Positions 11,213-20,658 of a stretch of 64,000 nt of DNA are shown here, in pieces. Position numbers and translations under genes: made by a program. Numbering within the stretch: the first letter of the stretch is position 1; each line of letters starts with the position of its first letter. The notes beneath the pieces were generated by a model. The model was not told the DNA's origin and searched no databases. It was given only the letters and a program-made list of their open reading frames with translations. The stretch spans positions 1,901,669-1,965,668 of the forward strand of contig JADWQD010000009.1 of assembly GCA_016110215.1 (NCBI GenBank). The letters run 5' to 3'. The stretch is from Capronia americana (taxonomy: Eukaryota; Ascomycota; Eurotiomycetes; Chaetothyriales; Herpotrichiellaceae).

Positions 11213-13296
11213 GTTGTTATAAGCAGACCATCAATGGGGTGTCAGAACACGCAGGGACGCAGAAGGTGGCTCGCACAGGGACAACCACGGTGACACGATC
11301 CGAAAATCCTTCTGCCAGGGAGGGAATGGCGACCGACTAATAGTTCTCAGAGGCAGGTCTCCTGTGCCTTGCAGAACTTCACCGTCTCAGCTCCTTGGTG
11401 CTCAAGCCCCCTAGGGGACCAGGCATTTGGTTCGTGGAAGGCGGCTCTATGAAGCGAGTTCGCGTGAGTTGATCGTTCCGTAGACGGTTGGCGCCAGATC
11501 CAATGTGGGAGAAAAATGGTCTGTTCTCCAGTCAAAACGGACAATGAGGTCAACGACAGACGTCGTGCGACACGGTTTCGGTATGACAAAGGGAGTAATC
11601 TCCCTGAAGGTGTGCTTCTAGGCACTGGGTAGGACACCGTGATATGCGGGTGGCTTGGAATCAGCGGTTGCGCTCTGGTGGTAGCGGATAGCGGAGGAAT
11701 CGTTCTTCAGGAGCAGTATGAGGGTTCGTCTGGGCAAGGCAGGTCGAGTCGGAGGAGTAGCAGCACGACTGGGATCGGTCCAGGAGAGACACAGAGGGTG
11801 CGCGATTGTTGTGAGCTGCGGATCTGTGAGTGCGGGCAGGGTTCGTGTGCCGCAGTCTGCGAGAGTTCAGCCAGCGTGCGAGCCACGCCTCGGGTGCGGA
11901 GTCGCTTTGAACTCGGAAGGTTGGAGATCTCAGAGCCACCCAATATGTGGCGCTGTCATGCATGCAATGCTGGATGTGGTTCCCGTCGACGAGGCAAATG
12001 GGCAGAGAGGCAAGATGAGCACACGGACAATCGATGCCCCAGTTAAGAGGGGTGCTTGAATTTGCGGTCGCAAGATTTCATATTCGTTGCGCGATCATTT
12101 GCTGCTGCCCTTCACTAAGCGACCCCACAAAACCGTGCGGGCGAGCACCTAGTGAGGGGGCCGCAAAGCTCTAAGTAGCCAACTGGCGGCGTGGGCGTTG
12201 AATAGTGAGCCCAAAACTGGGAGCAGAACCTTTCCCTCGGCATCCACAGCTTCCAGCTCGAGCAAGCTTGCGCGCGACTGAGCTGACGCCCTGAGGATAC
12301 GAGGAGATGCCAAATCCATTCGTTCTAATTTCCCTACTTCGAGAGCCATGCCCATCTTGTCGCGGCGTAGCTTTCATGACCGCTCCAGCAACGGGCGGCC
12401 AGCAGAAGTCCTGCTGGTTAAACGATACTCCAGGCACTGATCAACCGTCGCAGCGCGTGCGCCTTGTGCGAGTACGGGGAGCAGGATGAGGACCCTTACA
12501 AGCCAACTTCTCACGAGGCTGCCCGACTTCACCCGAGCTGATCGGAATCCCACGGCCCCGGTCTAATGAACTATCCACCCCCGGAACCTGCTTCAAGCAT
12601 CGCACAATGTCACGTTCATACGGGAGACATGCACATTGACAGCTTGACACGACAGGTGCTCGCTGCTTGCGCCAGGTTTGATGAAATTATCCTGAAGCAC
12701 TCACCGCGTCGTATTTGGTACAACCAACGACAGTCTGGTCGAGTAGGTCAGCCACCACCCCTAGGGCCTGATTTTGCTCGTTGACATCGTGCCCGTGGCC
12801 AAGACTTGTTGATCGAATCCAATGACACGCCTGAGTAGCATCGCACAACCTACAACAGGAGTATAAATGAAAGCACGCAGCTTGATTGCCATTGCGACCG
12901 CGTCAGTGGAAGGCGATTGACAATGCCTCCCACATTTCAGGAGAATTCTGTCCAATCGACGGCTGCCTGTCCCGCTCTTGTTTCGACGCAGACTGCTCAG
13001 CACCGCAATGAACCGCTAGTTGCACGAACTCGTCTTGCTGCTGAGACCAAGAGATGTGCCCCGTCCCTCTCTTGCAGTTCCTGACTACTTGTTCAGAAAT
13101 ACTGGCCGCAGACAGGAGGGTCCTCGAAAACAACCTGACAGTTCCGCGGTGAAGTAGCCCTTCCCCTGATCGGATCGTGCGCGGCGCCTCTGAGTTGGTG
13201 TCCGGAAAGAACTGTTCCCCTGATCAAATTTGACGTCGTGGATATTCATTGGCTTGGACGATAGTCCCGTAGTCGGGCAAGCTGCAAACGCTCCTC
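11213..13296. promoter_or_regulatory. Long gene-free region upstream of acuK
   Basis: About 2.1 kb between the acuK start and the 3' end of the MFS gene. Small frames overlap each other on all strands in the GC-rich part (11.6-12.1 kb), but none looks like protein. A large upstream region or long leader for a regulator gene is plausible. I see nothing more specific. Confidence 0.45.
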
Positions 13297-15008
13297 TTAA
13301 GACAGCTGGCTGAATCTGCTCTTCCGACGCAACCTTTTCCCGTATATGAAGAACAGATACGGGAACGGAGCCATGATCAGGCAAAGAAATGCCAGAAATG
13401 ATGTGGCCCAATGAAAGCCGAGTTTCTTATACATCTGAACGCCAAACAGCGGAAATGCTCCAGCAAAGGAGCTCCGCGCAAACGAATTGGCCGACAACGC
13501 GCTGGCTGCATAAAGGGGATACGCCTCCACCAGGAAGGTGAAAACTCCTGTAAACACGAGGATGATGCCGAATCCGAAGAAGCCACTGCCGATAATGGGC
13601 ACAATCGGATGGATGCTCGGATAGATGGTCCATGCAAACCAAAATAATCCAACCACAGCGAACCAGCCACCGAAAATCGAGGGTGGTAGTCGATATTCGG
13701 GCTCGGATTTTCGTTCACCCGTGTTCTCTTCGTGTTTGTCGAGCAGCCGCATATAATTTTTGTGCCAGATCGGGTCGGACAATATCGCTAGAATCATACC
13801 GATCATCAGACCGAGAAAGGAGAGACCGATCTGCCAGATCTTGAAGTGGTAAACCTCTGTGAAGACGAGGTTGAATGCGCCGAAGAACAGGTACAGGATG
13901 CCCAGAAGAATGGCGGAAAACAGGCACAGGTTGAAGCACATGGGTTCCAGGAACAGCAGCATGAACGGCCGGTACAGCGACCTGACGACCGTCCAGAAAA
14001 TCGACTTCTCGTGGATCTCAATCGGAGCTTTCCATCGGTCATCGCCCGTTTCCCTCCGCTTGTTCTGCGCTTTCGTCCTCAAGAGAACGGGCATGTATGT
14101 CTCAGGGACGAACAAGGAGATGACAAGCAGCATGACCCCCGACCAGATGAGAAGGACGTAATATGACCACCGCCAAGAGGCGTTGTAGTTGATGAATCCG
14201 CCGATTACGGGCCCAACCCCTGGGCCTATGAACGGCGAAGCGGTGTATATCATCATGGGTGCTTGCAGCTGATCTCGATTGAACATGTCTCCAACGGTAC
14301 CGCCGGCAACTGACAAGAAGGCGCTCCCAGAAAAGCCATCAAGGAATCGTGCGACCAACACAGTCTGAATGTTCTGGCCGAAGGCGCACGGAAACAGCCA
14401 GATGGTGAAGAAGACGTATCCGAAAATATATATGGGGCGTCTCCCATAGAACTCAGATAACGGCCCCAGAATCATCGGAGACAGGCCCAGTCCAAAGACG
14501 AAGAGAGACAGTCCCAACGTCGCGACGATTCTCGAATTGCCGAACTCAGCGTCCATTTGCTCTTTTACAAAGTCAGCATCGGTCGATTCCCAAGCACGGC
14601 TCCTAACTCACCGTAGGTGATTGTGTACAATGAGGATGTGCAGGTCACACACAAGGACCCGAATGCCAGTATGACGACCACAAGCCACTTCCTTGCCGTG
14701 GCCATGTTCTTCGGGTTCAGCGGATCGTCTGGTCCATCCCACCCCACTTCGAAAGTCTTCTCCGGAGAGTTCTCGATATCCACGTGCTGGTCTCCGGGAG
14801 CAGATTCGGCCTCTGGCTCCATGAAGAACGTGCTGTGCCCATCCACATAGGATCGGGTAGAATGCAGGCTCCCGCGAGGCCGGCTCTGACTCCGACTTCG
14901 AGGTTGAGTATGATTCGTTGACACCGGGCTCAACGAGGTTGGATGGGCATTTGGAATGGCTAGGAACATCTCCTTCTTCTCAGATTCGGCCACATCACAG
15001 TCTGCCAT
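13297..15008 (-). CDS. MFS drug/polyamine exporter, DHA1 family (Tpo1/Flu1-like)
   Basis: Plasma-membrane proton antiporter of the type exporting polyamines or azole-like drugs. Exons 14612-15008 and 13297-14561 (50-bp intron) give 553 aa. The ~85-residue cytoplasmic N-terminus is Ser/Pro-rich and leads to the family motif WDGPDDPLNPKNM before TM1. The junction restores TYEQMDAEFGNSRIVATLGLSLF. The loop 2-3 motif appears as GPLSEFYGRRP and the TM5 antiporter motif C as APFIGPGVGPVIGG-like sequence (SPFIGPGVGPVIGG). Twelve hydrophobic segments can be counted. The frame is open a little upstream, but only through a TTG, so the ATG at 15008 is taken. The substrate cannot be read from the sequence. 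Confidence 0.88.
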
Positions 15009-15849
15009 GGCGTCACGCAACCTTGAGTCTGGGAACCCCAAAAGTAGTCGGTAACGGTGTCAAGGCCGCATTAGTAACATTCGGATATGAGAGGGGTTAG
15101 GTACAGTCTGGAGATGGCCTGTGCAGACCCGATAGTCCTCTGTCGCCTGGAGGGGGAAAGGGGAAAGGGGAAAGAAAGCTTAAGCCAGAGCTGAGGATCC
15201 ATCTCCAGGAGAAAATATCAGTCACGAAGATCTCGTAGCTGGAACTGATTTCAAAGACTCAAAAAAAGCGTTGCGCTATCCTGTCGCCGAGTCCAAAATG
15301 TGGGTGGGGATGTACGAAGTGGGAGTTATTCCGCAGCAAGCATATGTGTGAGGTCAACCAGGAGTCATTCGGGATCGCTGTGCCGGCCATGTCATGGTGA
15401 ACGGCTCGATAGATTATGGAGTACTGGGTTTGGAGTACTCGTATCGGCATGCGAGGGCGGGATTCCAGAATCCCCACACAGAGAGTGCCACCCAGGCGTG
15501 CCAGGACAGCCCGGGTAATTGCTAAGCGGTGTACGAGTGCGCAGAGGCACGGCACGATCAATGTACGAGTCCACACTGTTGGTTAGGCTGGCGGTAGCGG
15601 CTTCCCAGCTTTGACCTTGACAGAAGCTTCAAGACGGGAATACGTACCCTGCCTGATCCCGCAATACAACTTTCATATCTACCGCAATCCTGGCTACAGT
15701 AATTATGCGATCACTTGCTCGACTGGAATCCTAGCAGCCAGAACATCGGCTAAAAAATCAAGTGGGCTAGCTCCGTCGTACATTCAGCATCAGGGCAGAA
15801 CTTGAACGGTTGTCAGCATTCACTTTCGGCGTAGCATTTATGTACAACA
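15009..15849. other. Intergenic, upstream of MFS gene and 3' of sdh5
   Basis: 840 bp with no gene that I can support. A short purine repeat, three GGGGAAA-like units at about 15151-15175, lies in the presumed MFS promoter. Confidence 0.4.
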
Positions 15850-16883
15850 TCAGTGAAAGGTCTGAACGTCAGGCATTCTCCCAAGGCCACTGCCACTGGC
15901 CTTGGTGTTGGCGGCTTCCTTGACATTTTCAAGAACCCCACCAGCGCTTCGTGCCTTGACATGCTTCCGCAGCAAGCCAAGAATCTCACTGTCTTTCCAT
16001 CGTTGAGGAACTGGCCTGTACGCCGGCTTGAACGCACCAACAGTCTGAGCCCACTCTCCACTTCGCGGAGCTCCTTGTCTCCATGCGTCTGTTTCTTGAG
16101 CTTGTCCTGGATTTGCGGGTGAAGAGTATTCAGTTGTGTGGTTCTCTTTCTCCGTCACAGCGCCTTCCGCGTACTCTAGCGATGTAGGCGTGTTTGCTTC
16201 GGATTGGGTTGCCCAGTAGTAGATATCCCAGTCGTTCTCGTCCAGGAAGAGGTCGTACTGCTCAAGTTGAGATCGGCTCATGGAAGACAAGTTTTCTGCC
16301 GCGAAAGTGGAGAGTAGGAGATCAGACTCTAATGTCCCTCGCTTCCTGCTTTGGTCTATGAAAAGGAGTCAGCAGCCATTCGAATGAAAGCACATCCTCT
16401 ATGCAACCCCCCGGGTGGACACCAACATAGTAATCTGGCTCTCATGGTAGGAAGGTCTTCTCCTATGCGACGCAGAGGCTCGACTTTGAAAGAGATGCCC
16501 TCCATTTCACCAACAGCATATTCTGACTGGCTTACTTTGTTGGGATCTCCCGGCTGAGTTGCTCCTGTCATCTTATCCGTATTCTCAGGTATTCTGTCCT
16601 TGGGCACATAGTCTGGATCGGTGGCGCTGAGCATCTCTGGCGGAGGCGCGTCCTTGCCCAGTGACGGCATCTCGTTGTGAATTGTAGAATTCGTGTTGGT
16701 CATGTGCGGGTTGTTGGCGCGCTCGATTTGGTACTTGCGGTGTTCTTCCACATTTTTGTGGTATCGATCACTGTCGCTGGCATCCGCTAGGCGACATGAG
16801 CTGGAGGAGATGCAGCGTCGGGATGCAGAAGCTATCAAACGGCGCGTGGCGAGGTGCCTGGTCAACACTCGCGAACAATTCAT
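15850..16883 (-). CDS. sdh5: Succinate dehydrogenase assembly factor 2 (Sdh5/SDHAF2)
   Basis: Mitochondrial protein that promotes covalent FAD attachment to the flavoprotein subunit Sdh1 of complex II. Exons 16427-16883 and 15850-16355 (71-bp intron, donor GTTGGT) encode 320 aa. The N-terminus is an Arg/Ser-rich presequence (MNCSRVLTRHLATRR...). The junction rebuilds the family core: MRARLL, then YQSRKRGTLESDLLLSTFA, then SRSQLEQYDLFLDENDWDIYYWAT. RKRG, LLLSTFA and NDWD are the conserved Sdh5 signature. The polar stretch before the core and the C-terminal tail ending in an RWKDSEILGLLRKHV segment make it longer than the yeast protein (about 160 aa); fungal homologues often have such extensions. 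The start ATG is the first in frame. Confidence 0.92.
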
Positions 16884-16900
16884 GGTAGCTCACTTCACAC

Positions 16901-17000
16901 ACAAAAGGAGAACAGTGAACTGTCGATGAAACAAAGCACAATTGAATTGCTTAATAACAAAAGGAGAGGAGTGAGTTGTCGAACCAAAACACAATTGAAT
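16901..17000. repeat. Imperfect tandem duplication in sdh5 promoter
   Basis: Two copies, 16901-16947 and 16957-17000, share ACAAAAGGAGA, AGTGA, TGTCGA and ACAATTGAAT in the same order, with a 3-nt gap and a few substitutions. They lie 18-117 bp upstream of the sdh5 ATG. Possible duplicated regulatory element; function unknown. Confidence 0.75.
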
Positions 17001-17469
17001 CGAGTCCGAATGCGCAGGGACGATGTAGTGGTGGGTGACCGGATGTTGCTTCGGTCAGTGACATCATCGGGTTTGCTTCCATGATCCATACCGTCTCATC
17101 CAAAGTACCAAGAAGCCTTCTGTGAGACTGTTCACCAAAGGAACGACAAGAAGTTCGGGAGCACTTCAATTCGGCCTAGCTGTGACTCCCACCAAGCAAC
17201 GGATCGCTGCTCGATGCTCCTGGATCAGTCCCAAGATGTTGGGATGGGAAAGGTACACGCAAGAGCGGTCTGAGAATCGAAAACACTGTTACAATCGTCC
17301 ATCTCTGCCTATAATATAATACCAGGCTTGTAAAGCGGTATGGCCACGGCCTCGTTCTCTGAATCTTTGGTGCTGTCATTTTGTGGTGTACGCCGAATGT
17401 TGCTCGCTGAACCAACCCAAGGCGCTCTCCCTGGCTTTTCACCCGCCTGATCTCTCCGTGCGGAAACCA
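17001..17469. other. Intergenic, 3' of aldo-keto reductase
   Basis: About 470 bp between the tandem duplication and the stop of the aldo-keto reductase gene, both flanking genes being on the minus strand. No coding or RNA signal recognised. Confidence 0.4.
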
Positions 17470-18580
17470 CTACAACCGCCTATACGGTAGCGTGGGCTTG
17501 TTGTCCAAGATCTTATCAATTTCAGCCATGACCGCGTCATCCAACTTGTCCACTAGATCCAACGCCTTGACAGACCTTCCAATTTGCTCGATCTTCGAGG
17601 CACCAGTAATGGCCGAGCTCACATTGGGATTCTTCAAGACCCAAGCCAGCGCTAGTGTTGCTTGATCCGTGCCCAGCTTTTCCGCCACTGGCTTCAGCTT
17701 CTTGACCTGGGCTATCGTCTTCTGCCACTTCTCGTCTCCGTAGCTTTCCCTTTGGCTTGCTGTGTACCCATCCGCGGCTTTTGCAATTCTGCTGTCTTCC
17801 GGAATGCCGTCATTGTATTTGCCAGTCAGGATACCCTGCTTCAAAGGACTGAAGATGGTGAGTCCAAGCCCATATTTCTCGTAGAGAAGAGCATATTCCC
17901 GTTCTACTCGATCACGAGCGATCATGTTGTATTCTGGCTGTTCCATCAGCGGTCCAATGAGACCAAGTCTCTCAGCCGCCGCCCAAGCCATTGCGATTTC
18001 TTCGCTGTTCCACTCGCTCGTTCCCCAGTAGAATGCTTTTCCAGTGTCGATGATGTGGTTCATTGCTCGGACAGTTTCTTCGATCGGGGTGTGTCTGTCT
18101 GGGCGATGGCAGTAGATCAGGTCCACGTAATCCAGTTGCAGTCTTTCGAGTGACCCAGCCACGCCTTCGACGATGTGCTTTCGCGAAAGACCTTGATTGT
18201 TGACGATGTTCTCACCGTAAGCCTGTCCCCAGTAAATCTTCGTGGAGATGACAAGGTCATTGCGCTTCCAGCCGAAATGTTTGATTGCTTTTCCCATGAC
18301 GATCTCAGACTTGCCGTCTGCATATCCCTCCGCACAGTCGAAGAAGTTGATTCCAGCATCATACGCAGCTTTCATGCATGCAAAGGTCGCCTCTGCCCCA
18401 TGGTCAGATTCGGTGTAAACAACTGCGGATGAATACTCACCGTCGCCGACGGCGTCACCATAAGTTACCCTATAGGACAATTAGCCCAGAATTCTTCGAT
18501 ACTTCATCATGGACATACCATCCACCTAAGGAGATGGCCGAGACCTGGAGGCCTGACCGTCCGAGGAAACGGTATTGCAT
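17470..18580 (-). CDS. Aldo-keto reductase, potassium-channel beta-subunit type
   Basis: NAD(P)H-dependent oxidoreductase of the AKR6/Kv-beta-like family, cytosolic. Three exons, 18519-18580, 18441-18469 (29 bp) and 17470-18392, with introns of 49 and 48 bp, encode 337 aa. The joined start reads MQYRFLGRSGLQVSAISLGGW, followed by VTYGDAVGDEATFACMKAAYDAG. The catalytic tetrad is present: Asp and Tyr in FFDCAEGYADGKSE, Lys in LVISTKIYWG and His in DLIYCHRPD. The C-terminal cofactor site is AITGASKIEQI. Length matches the family (about 330-345 aa). The natural substrate cannot be told; a channel-regulating role is not implied in fungi. Confidence 0.93.
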
Positions 18581-19220
18581 TTTGGGCAAATCAGAAGAAG
18601 CCGTGGCCCAGAGCACAATTGAAGCTATCTCTATGTGTGAGAACTGTAAGACGAGACAATATAGTAGAGGAAATGATGGACAATAGAGGAGAGACAAGAG
18701 ACAGAGCGGATAAAACCATGGATTATATCATTGAACATTCTACAGGTTGCTGGCATATCTCTCCCTTCAGGGATGGTTGCATTTAGCCGGACCGCGGACA
18801 GGTTGGCTGGTTTGGGGATATGTCGAGCGCTGAATCGCATCTTTCGCGGAGAACAGGAGTTACAGGCTGAAGAGCGGAATCACCAAGGAGCGCAACGCGG
18901 AGACACTGTCGTAGAATCCGGAGATACGATGACTCACAACATGATTGGGAGAAAGGTTTGCTGGCTCGTTGGCCAGAGAGTCCGTCTCAAAGAAAATACC
19001 GCCGAGGTCAGGCCGCGAGCTCGGCTAGCTTGTGGAATGGAGGTACGTCTGAGTAATAAAAAGCTTCAAGCTGAGGTTTGCCCCGCCGTAGCCATGCCAA
19101 GACTGTCATCGAATTTTGGAGCACACTTTGGCGGAAAGTCGCAGTTCAAACCGCAGTGAACAGGCGATCTTTCGACGACGACCACCTCAGCCCATTCCCA
19201 CCTCCTATCTTCAAGTCACC
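18581..19220. promoter_or_regulatory. Divergent promoter, aldo-keto reductase / RACK1
   Basis: 640 bp between divergently transcribed genes. The 60 bp before the RACK1 ATG are C-rich, as is common in leaders of highly expressed fungal genes. No gene is supported. Confidence 0.45.
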
Positions 19221-20403
19221 ATGGCTGAACAACTCATTCAACGTGGTACCCTTGAAGGCCACAGCGGCTGGGTCACCGCCCTTGCGACCAGCTTGGAGAA
19301 GTCAGTCCTCGAAATGTTCATTCAACTGGCGCAACCTCGCTAACTCGCGATTCTAGCCCCAACATGTTGCTGTCTGCCTCAAGAGACAAGACCCTTATCA
19401 TCTGGAACTTGACTCGTGATGAGTCCGCCTACGGCTACCCGAAGCGATCACTCCACGGTCACTCGCACATTGTCTCAGACTGCGTCATCTCATCCGACGG
19501 TGCCTACGCGCTCTCCTCATCCTGGGACAAGACTCTCCGACTGTGGGAGCTGTCTACAGGCAACACCACCCGCACCTTCGTCGGCCACACCAACGATGTC
19601 CTCTCAGTTTCTTTCTCTGCAGACAACAGACAAATTGTCTCAGGTTCTCGAGACCGAACCATCAAGCTGTGGAACACCCTCGGAGACTGCAAATACACCA
19701 TCACCGACAAGGGCCACACCGACTGGATTTCGTGTGTGCGGTTCTCCCCGAACCCTCAAAACCCCGTGATTGTGAGCTGTGGCTGGGACAAGTTGGTTAA
19801 GGTATGAGATATCCATCTTCTACTCGCTTGCCGAAGATGCTACGCATATAAAAAGTATTTGCTACTTCAGAGCCTACGGGCCATGAGACAAACATTCACC
19901 GGCGGACTGAGGCAACAATATCACACTGCTTTATTTGAGATTGCTGGTCGTTCTTTGACTGACATGTTCTTCCGCAGGTCTGGGAACTCGCATCTTGCCG
20001 CATCCAAACCGACCACATCGGCCATACCGGCTACATCAACACTGTTACCATATCTCCTGATGGCTCCCTCTGTGCTTCTGGCGGCAAGGACGGCACCACG
20101 ATGCTCTGGGACTTGAACGAATCCAAGCATTTGTACTCTCTCCAAGCCGGTGACGAAATCCACGCTCTTGTTTTCTCCCCCAACCGATACTGGCTATGCG
20201 CTGCCACTACTTCCTCCATCACCATCTTCGATCTTGAGAAGAAAAGCAAGGTTGATGAGCTGAAGCCGGATTACGTTGAGAAGGGAAAGAAGTCACAGGA
20301 GCCATACTGCGTGAGCTTGACCTGGAGCGCGGACGGTCAGACTCTGTTCTCTGGTTACACCGACAACAAGATCCGCGCATGGGGTGTCATGTCTCGGGCA
20401 TAG
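19221..20403 (+). CDS. cpcB: RACK1 / Gbeta-like 40S ribosomal protein (CpcB, Asc1)
   Basis: Seven-blade WD40 protein on the head of the 40S ribosomal subunit; it links translation to kinase signalling and represses the general amino-acid control. Exons 19221-19300, 19357-19801 and 19978-20403 encode 316 aa, exactly the usual RACK1 length. It begins MAEQLIQRGTLEGHSGWVTA and has GH/WD repeats throughout (SASRDKTLIIW, SSSWDKTLRLW, SGSRDRTIKLW, SGGKDGTTMLW). The second intron is 176 bp, three times the local norm, and contains a box C/D snoRNA-like sequence described separately. Yeast ASC1 also carries an snoRNA (snR24/U24) in its intron, so host relation and guest seem to be conserved together. 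Confidence 0.97.
19828..19915 (+). ncRNA. Box C/D snoRNA, U24-like, in RACK1 intron 2
   Basis: A terminal stem TTGCC (19828-19832) pairs with GGCAA (19911-19915). Just inside it are a degenerate C box (AAGATGC, 19834-19840) and a perfect D box CTGA (19907-19910). An internal C'-like ATGAGAC (19883-19889) is also present. The 13-nt guide at 19854-19866 (AGTATTTGCTACT) is complementary, with one G-U pair, to a conserved 25S/28S rRNA stretch that I recall as AGTAGCAAATATT, the target of yeast snR24/U24. Location in the RACK1 intron matches the yeast arrangement. The rRNA and yeast sequences are from memory, and the second U24 guide is not obvious here. Predicted role: 2'-O-methylation of large-subunit rRNA. 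Confidence 0.72.
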
Positions 20404-20658
20404 ATAGCGGCGATAGACAACGAAGTGGTCTACGGAGAAGGGACATTGGGGGTGCAGTACGATGCCGCGTAACGCGAACAGGGGAGCGAGTGTTTCGGCA
20501 GCCCAAGTCGTACGAAATCGACTAACAGAATCAATGTAAGCCATACTCATCGTGATCATGGTCGAGAGACGGCGCATTCGAGGCGTGCTTTGTCTCTACG
20601 GAATGGCACAAGAAATGAAAACGATCAAGATTCAAAAACTTCAATGTGCTTCAGTCTC
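20404..20658. other. Convergent 3' region, RACK1 / cog4
   Basis: 255 bp between the stops of two convergent genes; 3' UTRs and polyadenylation signals are expected. No other feature seen. Confidence 0.35.
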
